A stretch of 64,000 nt of DNA from Flavobacterium panacis. GTDB lineage: Bacteria > Bacteroidota > Bacteroidia > Flavobacteriales > Flavobacteriaceae. Positions 7,391 to 17,406 of this stretch are shown here, piece after piece (the first letter of the stretch is position 1; every line of letters starts with the position of its first letter). The translations under genes were made by a program, and so were the position numbers. The stretch covers positions 682,001 through 746,000 of the forward strand of contig NZ_JANKMS010000001.1 in the NCBI RefSeq assembly GCF_024649945.1, given 5' to 3'. The notes beneath the pieces were generated by a model. The model had not been told where the DNA came from. It was given only the letters and a program-made list of their open reading frames with translations, and did not search any database.

Positions 7391-10300
7391 ATGAATAAAA
7401 AACATAATTCAGAAAAGTATTTTTCTGGACGAAACCACTATTACCTATATCTGCTGCTTATGAGATCTGTTACTGCATTTATCTGGATAAGTATGTGTAG
7501 TTTATATGCAAGCCCTTCTTTAGGACAAAATAAAATACATGTTCGCTTCAAGAACACTCCACTAACCGACGTTTTTTCTACTTTAGAAAAGCAGACTAAT
7601 TATGTCTTCTTCTATAATGATGATGTTCTTAAATCTGCCAATACTATTACGTTGGACAAAGACGCAACCCTAGAAGAAATTTTAAATAATGCTTTAAAAA
7701 GTAACAATCTAACTTATGATATCATTGATAAACAAGTTGTTGTAAAAAGAAATAAAAAGAAAGCAGAACAAATAGAATACGAACTAACAGGAAAAGTAAC
7801 CGATAAAAAAGGTGCTCCGCTTGCTGGTGTAAATGTTGTTTTAAAAGGAAAACAAACTTGGGATATTACCCGTAAAGAAGGTGATTACCGAATGAGAGTT
7901 GCTCCAAATGATACAATCGTTTTCAGCTCTTTAGGATATAAAACGGTAACTGTTGCCGTAAACAATAAAAAAGTTATTGATGCGACATTGGTTCCAGATG
8001 TTATGGAGCTTCACAGTGTTGAAATTGTAGCTTCTAATGGTTATACCGAAATTCCAAAAGAAAGAGTTACTGGTTCTATAGGCGTTATTGGAGCTAAAGA
8101 ATTAGCAGAAGTTCCAACAGTAGATATCCAGTCAAGATTGGAAGGAAAAATTGCCGGTGTAAACGTTGATCCACGTACTGGTTCTATTACAGTTCGCGGA
8201 ACAAATAATTACAGCGGTGTTGGAAGTCCACTTGTGGTTATTGATGGTTTTCCACAACCTATAAATGACTTTGCTTTTAGTAAAAGAGGTGTTCCAGGCG
8301 CTTCAATTTTAAGTTATATTAATCCTGATGATGTTGAAAGTATTACCGTTTTAAAAGATGCTGCTGCAAGTTCTATCTGGGGTTCTCGTGCCGCTAATGG
8401 AGTAATTGTAGTTACAACAAAAAAAGGTAAAAAAGCAGACCCAACTATCAGCTTTAGCACTACAACTACCATTGGTGAAAGAATGGATCTTAGCAAACTG
8501 CGTGTAATGAATACCGCTCAGTATATTGACTACGAGAAAGATTTAGTTTCAGGCGGATTTGTTGTAGATAATATTAATAACACTATTAATTCTGGCTACG
8601 CTAAAAATCCTAGTGCTGCTCAGGAAATCATGTTCAGACAACAAAGAGGTGAAATTTCGCTTACGCAAAGAGATCAATTATTAAACCAATTATCTCAAAA
8701 TGACAATCTTAGTCAAATCAATAAATATTTATTAAGAAACTCAGCAACAACGCAATACGATTTATCTGTAAGCGGCGGAAGCGATAAAAGCACTTATTAT
8801 TTGTCTTTAGGTTATAATAAAGACGAAGCTGCAATGAGAGGAAATGAATCAAGCTCTTATAATATTACGCTTAACAACTCTTTTCAGCTGAAAAAGTTTT
8901 TAAAATTAAATACTGGAGTTAACTACGTTTCTTCTTCTTTTCAAGTAAACACTACGGCAAACGAAGCATTATCTAATGTATCTAATTTTGCATTGCGACC
9001 TTACGATATGATTGCTGATGAAAATGGAAACGGCATTGATCGTTACATTATTTTCAGACCAGAAGTTGCAAAAGGATTTGAATCAAAAGGATACCTTCCG
9101 TGGACTTACAATTACTTAGACGAATTAAATTATTCTAATGTTATCACAAAAGGAGAAAACATCAGATTAAATGCAAGTTTAACAGCTACCGTAACCAATT
9201 GGTTGAATTTTGAAGCGTCAGGAATGTATACTTCAATTACAAACAAAACCAAATCGTTAAGCGAATTAGACAGTTATTATTCTAGAAATCTAATTAATGA
9301 AGCTACTTCTGTAAGTACAGCTGGAAAATTAGTGTACGGAATTCCTGTTGGTTCTTATTTATACAACACTTTATCTGACAATGATTCGCAAAGTATGCGT
9401 ATTCAAATGAATATTAACAAAAATTTCAATGACAATAATAGTCTTCACTTTTTAGCGGGTTCAGAAATTAGAGAAGAACGAAGAGAAGGTTCAAGTCAGA
9501 GATTTTTTGGATATAATACCGATACCAATTCATCACAATCTGTGAACCCAACGGTTTATTATACTACCATTTACGGATGGACAAATATTATTGGAACTTC
9601 TGATAACAGTATCAGTAAATATCGTGACCGTTATTTATCATACTACGGTTTAGGTTCTTACGATTTCATGAACAGGTATCATCTTTCTGGAAGTATTCGT
9701 TTTGACGATTATAATTTGTTAGGCGCTTCTAGAAAAAACAGAGCATTACCATTATGGTCTTTAGGATCTAAATGGGATATCAATAAAGAATCTTTCTTAA
9801 GAGATGCAAACTGGTTAAGCGATTTAGCTTTAAGAGTTACGTATGGTAAAGCAGGAAGTGCGCCAGGCGGAGGTTTCGGAAGTCAGAGCGCTGTAATCAG
9901 TGTTGGTTCTGTTGATTTTAACACACAATTGCCAACTGCGAGTATTTCATTACCTGAAAATCCAGATATCAAATGGGAAACTACAGCAACGCTTAACTTT
10001 GGTTTAGACTACGGATTTTTTAATAATCGCTTACGCGGAAGTGTTGATGTGTACTATAAAAAATCGAAAGATATTTTAACCAATTTACCATTTAACCCAA
10101 CAACTGGATGGAGTTTTTTAAATTATAACACTGGAACACTTGAAGGACATGGTGTAGATTTGAACCTTTCTGGAGTGATTATAAACTCAGCCTTTAAATG
10201 GAACAGCAGTTTTAACTTTTCATACAATACAAATGAAGTTACAGACTCTCGTTTTAAAGCGACTACAACTAGCCAATATTTGTCTGGTGTAACAACTGAA

Positions 10301-10963
10301 GGTAAAAAAATTGGATATATCTATGGTTACGACTGGGCAGGATTAGATGCTAACGGACAATCTACTGTACGCAAAAAAGACGGTACAATTGTGAATTCAA
10401 CTCAAGGAATTGCAACAATTGACAAAGAAGATCTTAAATACATGGGAACGACATTTGCTCCTTACTTTGGAGGTTTGATGAATGACTTCTCGTATAAAAA
10501 TTTCAGATTAGGAGTTCAAGTAACGTATTATTTAGGACATGTTTTTAGAAATCCTGTTTTACAAAATTATCCTTCATACACAGGAGTACAATACGGTGCA
10601 GTTGCCAAAGACGAACTTATTGCAGATCGTTGGAGACAAGCCGGAGACGAAGCGACTACAAATGTTCCTGGTTTAGCCAATATTAGCTTTAATAGTTTGA
10701 ACCGTTTCCAAATGGCAGATATCAATGTGCTTCCTGCGGATAACATTAGATTACAGCAAATTTCATTAGGCTACAACGTACCGAACCAATGGTTAGAAAA
10801 AACTTTTATCAAATCATTGAGCTTCAATTTCGCTGCAAGGAATTTAGGGTTGTTATGGGTTAAAAACGATTTAGGAATTGACCCTCAGTATTTGTCAAGT
10901 AACAACTACAACACACTTCCTCCACAGCGTGCTTACACTTTACAGTTTAATTGCAGTTTTTAA
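7391..10963 (+). CDS. SusC/RagA-family TonB-linked outer-membrane transporter with STN signalling domain
   Basis: 1190 residues. An N-terminal signal is followed by an STN domain at about 45-120 (IHVRFKNTPLTDVFSTLEKQ through VVVKRNKKK), a carboxypeptidase-regulatory-like domain at about 130-205, a TonB-box/linker region, and a plug at about 220-345 with VLKDAAASSIWGSRAANGVI. A long beta-barrel ends in aromatic/Phe (YTLQFNCSF). The STN domain, together with sigma and FecR genes upstream, marks it as both transporter and surface signal receptor. It forms the expected pair with the SusD-like gene 18 bp downstream. Confidence 0.95.
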   Translation: MNKKHNSEKYFSGRNHYYLYLLLMRSVTAFIWISMCSLYASPSLGQNKIHVRFKNTPLTDVFSTLEKQTNYVFFYNDDVLKSANTITLDKDATLEEILNNALKSNNLTYDIIDKQVVVKRNKKKAEQIEYELTGKVTDKKGAPLAGVNVVLKGKQTWDITRKEGDYRMRVAPNDTIVFSSLGYKTVTVAVNNKKVIDATLVPDVMELHSVEIVASNGYTEIPKERVTGSIGVIGAKELAEVPTVDIQSRLEGKIAGVNVDPRTGSITVRGTNNYSGVGSPLVVIDGFPQPINDFAFSKRGVPGASILSYINPDDVESITVLKDAAASSIWGSRAANGVIVVTTKKGKKADPTISFSTTTTIGERMDLSKLRVMNTAQYIDYEKDLVSGGFVVDNINNTINSGYAKNPSAAQEIMFRQQRGEISLTQRDQLLNQLSQNDNLSQINKYLLRNSATTQYDLSVSGGSDKSTYYLSLGYNKDEAAMRGNESSSYNITLNNSFQLKKFLKLNTGVNYVSSSFQVNTTANEALSNVSNFALRPYDMIADENGNGIDRYIIFRPEVAKGFESKGYLPWTYNYLDELNYSNVITKGENIRLNASLTATVTNWLNFEASGMYTSITNKTKSLSELDSYYSRNLINEATSVSTAGKLVYGIPVGSYLYNTLSDNDSQSMRIQMNINKNFNDNNSLHFLAGSEIREERREGSSQRFFGYNTDTNSSQSVNPTVYYTTIYGWTNIIGTSDNSISKYRDRYLSYYGLGSYDFMNRYHLSGSIRFDDYNLLGASRKNRALPLWSLGSKWDINKESFLRDANWLSDLALRVTYGKAGSAPGGGFGSQSAVISVGSVDFNTQLPTASISLPENPDIKWETTATLNFGLDYGFFNNRLRGSVDVYYKKSKDILTNLPFNPTTGWSFLNYNTGTLEGHGVDLNLSGVIINSAFKWNSSFNFSYNTNEVTDSRFKATTTSQYLSGVTTEGKKIGYIYGYDWAGLDANGQSTVRKKDGTIVNSTQGIATIDKEDLKYMGTTFAPYFGGLMNDFSYKNFRLGVQVTYYLGHVFRNPVLQNYPSYTGVQYGAVAKDELIADRWRQAGDEATTNVPGLANISFNSLNRFQMADINVLPADNIRLQQISLGYNVPNQWLEKTFIKSLSFNFAARNLGLLWVKNDLGIDPQYLSSNNYNTLPPQRAYTLQFNCSF

Positions 10964-10981
10964 TTTTAAAAAACAGATTTT

Positions 10982-12337
10982 ATGAAATTTCTTAAATTCA
11001 CACTATATATGTTACCTGCACTTCTACTACTAAACTCTTGTAGAGATTATGTTGAAGTGGAGCAAGTTGGAAACAACAGAATTTTAAAATATACTTCAGA
11101 TTACAGAGGTCTTGCTAATGCCTATAATGACATTAGCGGCTCTGGAGGTATTTATTTATTAGCCAATGCCGATGTAGAATTTCCTACGACGTACCAAAAC
11201 GGTGTAAATACCATTTGGGCAAACAGTTACACTTGGCAGGATAGAATTTACGATCCATCTCAAGGAGATGCCGATTGGACAGGATTGTACAAAGCCGTTT
11301 ACTATAGTAACGTAATTCTAGACGGCGTTATGAAAAGCGAAAAAGGAACGGATGCAGAGAAAAAAGAAATCTATGCTGAAGCCTTTGTACACAGAGCTTT
11401 TGCTTATTTACAATTGGTAAATACTTACGGGCCACAATTTGATCCTGCTTCTGCAAATTCAGAAAAAGCGGTTCCGCTATTATTGAAACCTGAATTATTT
11501 TCGTCATTAGACAGAAATACGGTTGGACAAGTTTACGATCAAATTATTTCTGATTTAAAAAGTGCTTTGGCAAATGATATTCAGGATACGCCTCCATTTA
11601 ATGTAATTCCATCAAAAAGAGCAGCTTATGCATTACTGGCTAGAACGTATCTTTATATGGGACAATATCAATTGAGTCTTGAAAATGCAGAGAAAGCATT
11701 GGAAATGCAAAACGGATTAATCGATTTTAAATCATTTGCTACAGCTTACAGTTATCCTGTTTTGATTCAGAATCCTGAAGTAATATTCTCTAAAACTTTA
11801 TTACTTAGTTATAATGGAGCACCATTGTCTACAGAACTACTAAACAGCTTTAGTGCAGACGATTTACGTTACAACTATTATACAATTGCTGGAAATAATT
11901 TCTTTCCAAGTTACACTGGAAGAGGTTTTGGAATCTACACATATAGCTACACAAACGGAATTAACATTGGAGTTTCTGTTCCAGAAATGTACTTAATCGC
12001 TGCAGAATGTTATGCCAGAGCAGGACAAACTCAAAAAGCAGTTGATTACTTAAATATTTTAAGAGCAAAACGTTACAAAGCCAATACAGCGTATCAAGTT
12101 AGTGCGTCAACCAATACTGAAGCTTTAAATCTTGTTTTGACCGAAAGACAAAAAGAATTCATCGGAAGAGGTTTCCGTTGGTTTGATCAACGAAGATTAA
12201 ATCTTGACCCTGCTTTTCAGAAAACATACACACGAACTTTCAAAGGAACGACTTATACTCTAGCCCCAAACAGCGACGGATATGTATTCCCAATCAATCA
12301 AAATTATATCGACTTAAACCCTGAATTAGGGAAATAA
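10982..12337 (+). CDS. SusD/RagB-family substrate-binding outer-membrane lipoprotein
   Basis: 451 residues. The lipoprotein signal is LPALLLLNSC with the lipobox Cys near residue 20. The TPR-like N-terminal half (KEIYAEAFVHRAFAYLQLVNTYG) and the C-terminal RagB/SusD segment (VPEMYLIAAECYARAGQTQKAVDYLNILRAKRYKA, then LTERQKEFIGRGFRWFDQRRL) are typical. It should form the lid over the SusC barrel at 7391-10963. It has a relatively compact length for the family. Confidence 0.94.
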   Translation: MKFLKFTLYMLPALLLLNSCRDYVEVEQVGNNRILKYTSDYRGLANAYNDISGSGGIYLLANADVEFPTTYQNGVNTIWANSYTWQDRIYDPSQGDADWTGLYKAVYYSNVILDGVMKSEKGTDAEKKEIYAEAFVHRAFAYLQLVNTYGPQFDPASANSEKAVPLLLKPELFSSLDRNTVGQVYDQIISDLKSALANDIQDTPPFNVIPSKRAAYALLARTYLYMGQYQLSLENAEKALEMQNGLIDFKSFATAYSYPVLIQNPEVIFSKTLLLSYNGAPLSTELLNSFSADDLRYNYYTIAGNNFFPSYTGRGFGIYTYSYTNGINIGVSVPEMYLIAAECYARAGQTQKAVDYLNILRAKRYKANTAYQVSASTNTEALNLVLTERQKEFIGRGFRWFDQRRLNLDPAFQKTYTRTFKGTTYTLAPNSDGYVFPINQNYIDLNPELGK

Positions 12338-12348
12338 AAAAACTTACA

Positions 12349-14325
12349 ATGTTTACAAAAATTAAGAATATCAAATTATTGGTACTGGCGTTCTGCGCTT
12401 TTACCTTACAGGTTACGAGTCAAGAAGTGAAATCCAGATTACAAGGAATGGTAGACATTCCGATTCCGGGAGCGACTTTTAGCATGACATACGATCCAAA
12501 AGGTGGACCATTAGAAAACGTTAAAAATATCAGCGGTTATGCTTATGTTTTCAATGATTACAGATGGGAAATCGAAGACCTTAAAGTGAAAAAAAATGGC
12601 GCTGTTTACAGCGCCGATTTTACAGTTCCAAAAAACTGTGCTTTCATGGCTTTCAAATTCTACGGCAATACTGAAAACGGATTGGTTACAGATACCAACC
12701 AAGATAAAGGTTATATGCTGGTGGCTTTTAAAGAACCAAAAGTAAAAATGCCAGGAGCCGATTTAGCTTGGGCTACTTTTAGAAACAAAGACTTTAACGG
12801 TCAGTTTGGAGGCTACTTTAAAGATTTTTCTATTGATGGCGATGCTACAGAATATTGGTTAAAAAAGGAAGTTGCTGATAATGGAAACAGATTTCCAGAG
12901 TTTTTTGATACTTATTTCCAAGTTCTTAAAGTTCAAAAGCCTGAAAAATTTCAGGAATTAGGTACTCGTTTTTTGGGAGATTTTACAAAAAACACCAAAG
13001 GAATGCCTGAAGAGGTTTATCTAAAAGTGCATCACATTTATTTGTATGATTTAAAGAACAAAACAAAAGCAGATTCTGTTGAAAATGTAATTGTAAAACA
13101 GTTCCCAAAAGGAGCGTTTGTAAGATTAAAAGCGTATCAAAAAATCATGCCGATTGCAGATGCGACAGAAAGAAATAAAGCAATGACGCAGTTTTTAGCT
13201 GATTTTCCATACAGTTCTGAAGTACCGCCATCGCAACAGTATTTCTATGATAACATTGCAAAATCGCAGTTTACTTACTATTTCGAAAACAAAGATTACA
13301 AAACTATTTTGGCTATGATTCCAAATATGAATTTTGCTAATCTAAACGATGCTTATCATCAGAATATTTCTAAAGCATTATACTTAAAAGTGGTAGATCC
13401 AGCAGTTATCGAAACTATGGCTGTGCCGATCATCAAACAAATGCAGGCAAAAGTAAACGATATGTCTTATATGCAGGGCATTTATTGGTCTCCAAATCAA
13501 GCAACTGAAAATGCAATCAATCAGTTGAATAATGAATTGGTAATTCAGATTCGTATGTACGATATTTTGAAAAAGTACAAAGAAGTTTTAGAGACTTTTG
13601 AATTACTTCCGTTTGAAAAACGTTACGAAAAAGCAAGTATCAACGACATTCATGTAAGAGCTTTAGAAGCATTAAACAAACCCATTATTGAGGTTCTAAA
13701 GAATGCAGCAAAAGCAAATACTTTGTCTGAAGGATTGACAGCTAAATTGAAAGAAGCATATTTAAAAGAAGGTAAAAAAGAAGCCGATTTTCCAGCTTAT
13801 TTAGAGCAATTGAAAAAAGAAAACAAGTCTGAAGAAAAAATCGCTTTGATTGATATCTCTGCGCCAGCGATTAAGGTTCAATCTGCAGACGGAAAAACAA
13901 AAGATTTAGCCTTAAACAGCGGTAAAATCATCGTAATCGATTTTTGGGCAACTTGGTGCGGACCTTGTAAAAAAGCGTTTCCAGCAATGCAACAATTGGT
14001 AAATAACTTCAAAGAAGATAAACAAGTAGAAATTTATTTTATCAGTACTCAGGAAACTAAAGAAGGATACAAAAAAGAGGCCTTGGCTTATTTAAAAGAA
14101 AAAGGGTTGAAAATCACTACTTATTTTGATTTAGTAAAAAAAGGAGGCGGTACAAACAACGCTTCTTTTACCAACTATGCTCAGATTTTCAAATCTAGTG
14201 GAATCCCAAGAAAAGTGGTGATCAAAGACGGAAAAATTCGTTTTACATCTGAAGGATATTCTGGAAATCCAGGACAATTGGTGGATGAATTGACAAACGT
14301 TATCAATGCTTTAAAAAACGAATAA
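12349..14325 (+). CDS. Secreted protein with C-terminal TlpA-type thioredoxin domain
   Basis: 658 residues. A Sec signal peptide ends near TSQ (residue 25). A long helical region without a recognised family fills about 30-510. A thioredoxin/TlpA domain follows at about 515-650, with the redox motif DFWATWCGPCKKAFP and the cis-Pro region SSGIPRKVV. It probably acts in the periplasm as a thiol reductant. It sits 11 bp after susD and abuts a peptidase gene, which suggests it may open disulfide-linked peptides for the proteases. That role is inference. Confidence 0.85.
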   Translation: MFTKIKNIKLLVLAFCAFTLQVTSQEVKSRLQGMVDIPIPGATFSMTYDPKGGPLENVKNISGYAYVFNDYRWEIEDLKVKKNGAVYSADFTVPKNCAFMAFKFYGNTENGLVTDTNQDKGYMLVAFKEPKVKMPGADLAWATFRNKDFNGQFGGYFKDFSIDGDATEYWLKKEVADNGNRFPEFFDTYFQVLKVQKPEKFQELGTRFLGDFTKNTKGMPEEVYLKVHHIYLYDLKNKTKADSVENVIVKQFPKGAFVRLKAYQKIMPIADATERNKAMTQFLADFPYSSEVPPSQQYFYDNIAKSQFTYYFENKDYKTILAMIPNMNFANLNDAYHQNISKALYLKVVDPAVIETMAVPIIKQMQAKVNDMSYMQGIYWSPNQATENAINQLNNELVIQIRMYDILKKYKEVLETFELLPFEKRYEKASINDIHVRALEALNKPIIEVLKNAAKANTLSEGLTAKLKEAYLKEGKKEADFPAYLEQLKKENKSEEKIALIDISAPAIKVQSADGKTKDLALNSGKIIVIDFWATWCGPCKKAFPAMQQLVNNFKEDKQVEIYFISTQETKEGYKKEALAYLKEKGLKITTYFDLVKKGGGTNNASFTNYAQIFKSSGIPRKVVIKDGKIRFTSEGYSGNPGQLVDELTNVINALKNE

Positions 14326-14349
14326 TTGCTTTTCGAAAATCAAAAAAAT

Positions 14350-16947
14350 ATGAAAAAAATAGTTTTACTATGTGCACTCGCTTTGAGTGTACATAGTTTA
14401 TCTGCACAGAAAAAAGCGGTTGACAGCATTGCTTACCAATCATGGCAGCGCATTGGTACCAACAAAATTTCTTATAACGGAAACTGGGCTTTGTACAAAA
14501 CCGCTTTTCAAGATGCCGAAAAAGAATCAAAACCGGAAACGTTTATCATCAATACCAAATCAGGTAAAAAACTGACTTTGGAAAAAATTGGAGATGCAAA
14601 TTTTGTGGGAACTGGCGATATTTTAATGTATCAGGAAAACAATGTTACATACTTGCATAATTTAGCAACCGGAAACAAAAAAGTCTGGAAAACTACAGAT
14701 TATACACAAACTTTGGAAGGAACGAATTATTTGTATTTCAGCCATTTTCAAATGGGAAAAGATGGAAATAACTCCAACAAATTAGTCTTTTTTGATTTGG
14801 CTAAAAACGATAGTATTGTCATCAACAATATCAAATCGTCTAAAATGCTTCGCGGGCAGAAAATCATCTTCACACAAGTAAACGACAATTCAATTGTATT
14901 GAAATATGGAGATTTAAAAGGGCCGTATAAAGAAATTTACAGCGGTTCAGTTGCTGCTTTTGGTGATTTTTCAATTAATACTAATGAATTAGAAGGTACG
15001 TTTACCACAAAAACTGATCCGTCAAAAGAGGTTGATGTACTTCATTATTTCAATTTAAAAACCAATTCACAAAAAGAGGTTTTAGATTTTAATTCCATTA
15101 AATGGGAAGACCAAAATTATAAATTTTCAAGAAATGCTTATCCGTTTACAGAAAATACACGTTTTGTTTATTTAGATATTAGATCGGCTTCGAACCAATA
15201 TCCTGATAATCGCATCAAAAAATCAGATATCGATATCTGGAAATGGAACGAAGGTGCGATGGAACGCAGACTGGCAAAGGTTCGCGGAGAAAAAGCTTCT
15301 GCCAAAGATCCTTTGTATGTTTATGATTTAAAGGAAAAAAAATGCATCAAAATCAGCGATAATCATTACTCAAATATCAGTCATCCTGATGCTGTCGATT
15401 ATTCTAAATTATTTAAATATGTAAACGATAAATATACTATTGAAGTAGATTGGACTTTTACAGAAAGAAACGATTTATACATTATTGATGCTGCAACAGG
15501 AAAAGATCAATTGGTAAAACAAGGAATTTGGTCTACTCCATTCTGGAATCCAGCTGGAACTTTTGCTTTGTATTTTGATGAAAAACAAGAAGCGTGGCAA
15601 TCGTACAAAACAGACGGATCTTCAACTGAATTTAAAAATATTCCAACTGGAATTCCATATTCTCTTAAGGATCAAGAAAAAGACATGGGACGCACTCCTG
15701 TGCCATACGGAATTGCTGGATGGTTAAACAACGGAAACAGCGTTGCTCTCTACGACAAATTTGATATTTGGGTTATTGATTTAAACGGAAACACAAAACC
15801 ATATTCCCTAACTCAGGAATTTGGTAGAAAAAACAATGTTGTGCTGCGTTTATACGGTTCAGAATTTGGAGGAAATCTTACGGGTAAAACACTTACTTTA
15901 AGAGGTTTTGATCTCAATACAAAAGCAGAAGGTGTTTATGTTTTAAAGAATAACAAAATCACTGTTTTAGCTAGCAATCCAAATTATGATATTAAAATTC
16001 AAGCTTTTGCAGGAAATCAATCCAACTATCTTTTTACGAAAGAAAGCGCTTCTACTTTCCCAGATTTATGGTGGGCAAATGAAAACTTTAAAACGCAAAA
16101 AAGATTGACAGATGTTAATCCACAGCAGGCTGAGTACAATTGGATGAAAACAAAATTGCTTCGCTGGAAAAACTTTGATGGTACAGATGGCGAAGGAAGT
16201 TTATATGTTCCTCAAAACTACGATGCTTCTAAAACGTATCCTGTAATTGTTCATTTCTACGAAAAACATACGCATGAAATGAATCATTATCCAATGCCAG
16301 AATTGAGTACTTCAAACATCAATATTCCGACTTTCTTAAGCAGAGGTTATTTGGTATTTATGCCAGATGTAAATTATACTTACAACAGTCCTGGAAACAG
16401 CGCATACAATGCCGTTGTAAGCGGAACGCAGTATTTAATTGACCAAAAAATCTCAGAAAAAGGCAAAATCGGAATTCAAGGACATAGTTTTGGTGGTTAT
16501 GAAACTTCATACATTATCACTAAAACGCCAATTTATACTTGTGCAATTGTAGGTTCTGGAGTGAGTAATTTTACTTCAAACTATTTAAATTATCGCGTGA
16601 ACGGTATTTCGAATATGTTCAAATACGAAGCAGATCAATACCGTATGAAAGGTTCTATGTATGAATTTCCAAAAGAATACGTAGACAACTCTCCTATTTT
16701 CAGCGCTAACAAAGTGACTACTCCTGCTCTAATTTTCCATAATGACAAAGACGGAGCTGTTCCTTTCGACCAAGGCATGGGATTATTCTTTGCTTTGAGA
16801 AGATTAGGAAAAGAAGCTTGGCTGGTAAATTACAAAACGGAGAATCACACACTAGACAGGGCAGTTAATCAAAAAGACTGGACACAAAAAATGCTGCAGT
16901 ATTTTGATTTCTATTTAAAAGGTGCTTCACGCCCTGACTGGATGTAG
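14350..16947 (+). CDS. Secreted S9-family (prolyl oligopeptidase-like) serine peptidase
   Basis: The start is set at the ATG at 14350, which gives a clean signal peptide (MKKIVLLCALALSVHSLSAQ); an in-frame TTG at 14326 is the alternative. About 865 residues: a beta-propeller-like N-terminal part, then the alpha/beta-hydrolase domain from about 610 on. The catalytic triad is visible: Ser in GIQGHSFGGYE, Asp in IFHNDKDGAVP, His in KTENHTLDRA. It lies 24 bp after the thioredoxin gene, so it shares the operon. It probably cleaves imported peptides in the periplasm. Confidence 0.9.
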   Translation: MKKIVLLCALALSVHSLSAQKKAVDSIAYQSWQRIGTNKISYNGNWALYKTAFQDAEKESKPETFIINTKSGKKLTLEKIGDANFVGTGDILMYQENNVTYLHNLATGNKKVWKTTDYTQTLEGTNYLYFSHFQMGKDGNNSNKLVFFDLAKNDSIVINNIKSSKMLRGQKIIFTQVNDNSIVLKYGDLKGPYKEIYSGSVAAFGDFSINTNELEGTFTTKTDPSKEVDVLHYFNLKTNSQKEVLDFNSIKWEDQNYKFSRNAYPFTENTRFVYLDIRSASNQYPDNRIKKSDIDIWKWNEGAMERRLAKVRGEKASAKDPLYVYDLKEKKCIKISDNHYSNISHPDAVDYSKLFKYVNDKYTIEVDWTFTERNDLYIIDAATGKDQLVKQGIWSTPFWNPAGTFALYFDEKQEAWQSYKTDGSSTEFKNIPTGIPYSLKDQEKDMGRTPVPYGIAGWLNNGNSVALYDKFDIWVIDLNGNTKPYSLTQEFGRKNNVVLRLYGSEFGGNLTGKTLTLRGFDLNTKAEGVYVLKNNKITVLASNPNYDIKIQAFAGNQSNYLFTKESASTFPDLWWANENFKTQKRLTDVNPQQAEYNWMKTKLLRWKNFDGTDGEGSLYVPQNYDASKTYPVIVHFYEKHTHEMNHYPMPELSTSNINIPTFLSRGYLVFMPDVNYTYNSPGNSAYNAVVSGTQYLIDQKISEKGKIGIQGHSFGGYETSYIITKTPIYTCAIVGSGVSNFTSNYLNYRVNGISNMFKYEADQYRMKGSMYEFPKEYVDNSPIFSANKVTTPALIFHNDKDGAVPFDQGMGLFFALRRLGKEAWLVNYKTENHTLDRAVNQKDWTQKMLQYFDFYLKGASRPDWM

Positions 16948-16956
16948 ATTTCTCCA

Positions 16957-17292
16957 ACACATAGAAACATAGAATTTTAAACCTAAAAAAGTACAGCCAC
17001 GAATTACACGAATTCCACTAATTTATAATTCGAGAAAATTGGTGCAATTAGTGGCAAAAAACAAATTTAGACTTGAGCATATAGAACTATGTGAATTCAG
17101 ATAAATGAAATGCCTTTTTTAGACAAAGAAAAGCAATGATTCTATGTGTTGAAAATATAGCCAAAGATTAAAAGATTAAAAAGATTTAAATAAATCTGCA
17201 TAATCTGCGAGAGAAAAAATAAGCCACCAATTTCACTAATTCACACAAATTAAAATTCGAGAAAATTGGTGCAATTAGTGGCAAAAAACAAA
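16957..17292. repeat. Intergenic repeat cluster with a 38-bp direct repeat and nested inverted arms
   Basis: A 38-bp sequence beginning ATTCGAGAAAATTGGTGC is present exactly at 17028-17065 and 17255-17292. Each copy is the right half of a hairpin: ccactaatt/aattagtgg in the first, caccaattt/aaattggtg in the second. An outer pair is CAACACATAGAA near 16955 and TTCTATGTGTTG near 17136. The whole S9-M16 spacer (16948-17406) is filled by this material, with no credible gene in it. Confidence 0.75.
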
Positions 17293-17406
17293 CACACAAC
17301 ATAGATAAACAAACTGTTATTTGAAGGTTTCTTTTGAGACCTTCAAAGCAACAGCAGGGACTTCTTATCTCAATTTCAATCAAAAAAAAGAACAATAATT
17401 ATCAAA

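Noticed and set aside
17028..17292. Possible CRISPR repeat pair (38-bp repeats)
   Set aside because: Only two copies, a 189-bp spacing unlike CRISPR spacers, no cas genes, and the repeats belong to a dispersed palindrome family.
17186..17395. 69-codon minus-strand ORF in the S9-M16 spacer
   Set aside because: Lies within repeat DNA and has no plausible protein content.
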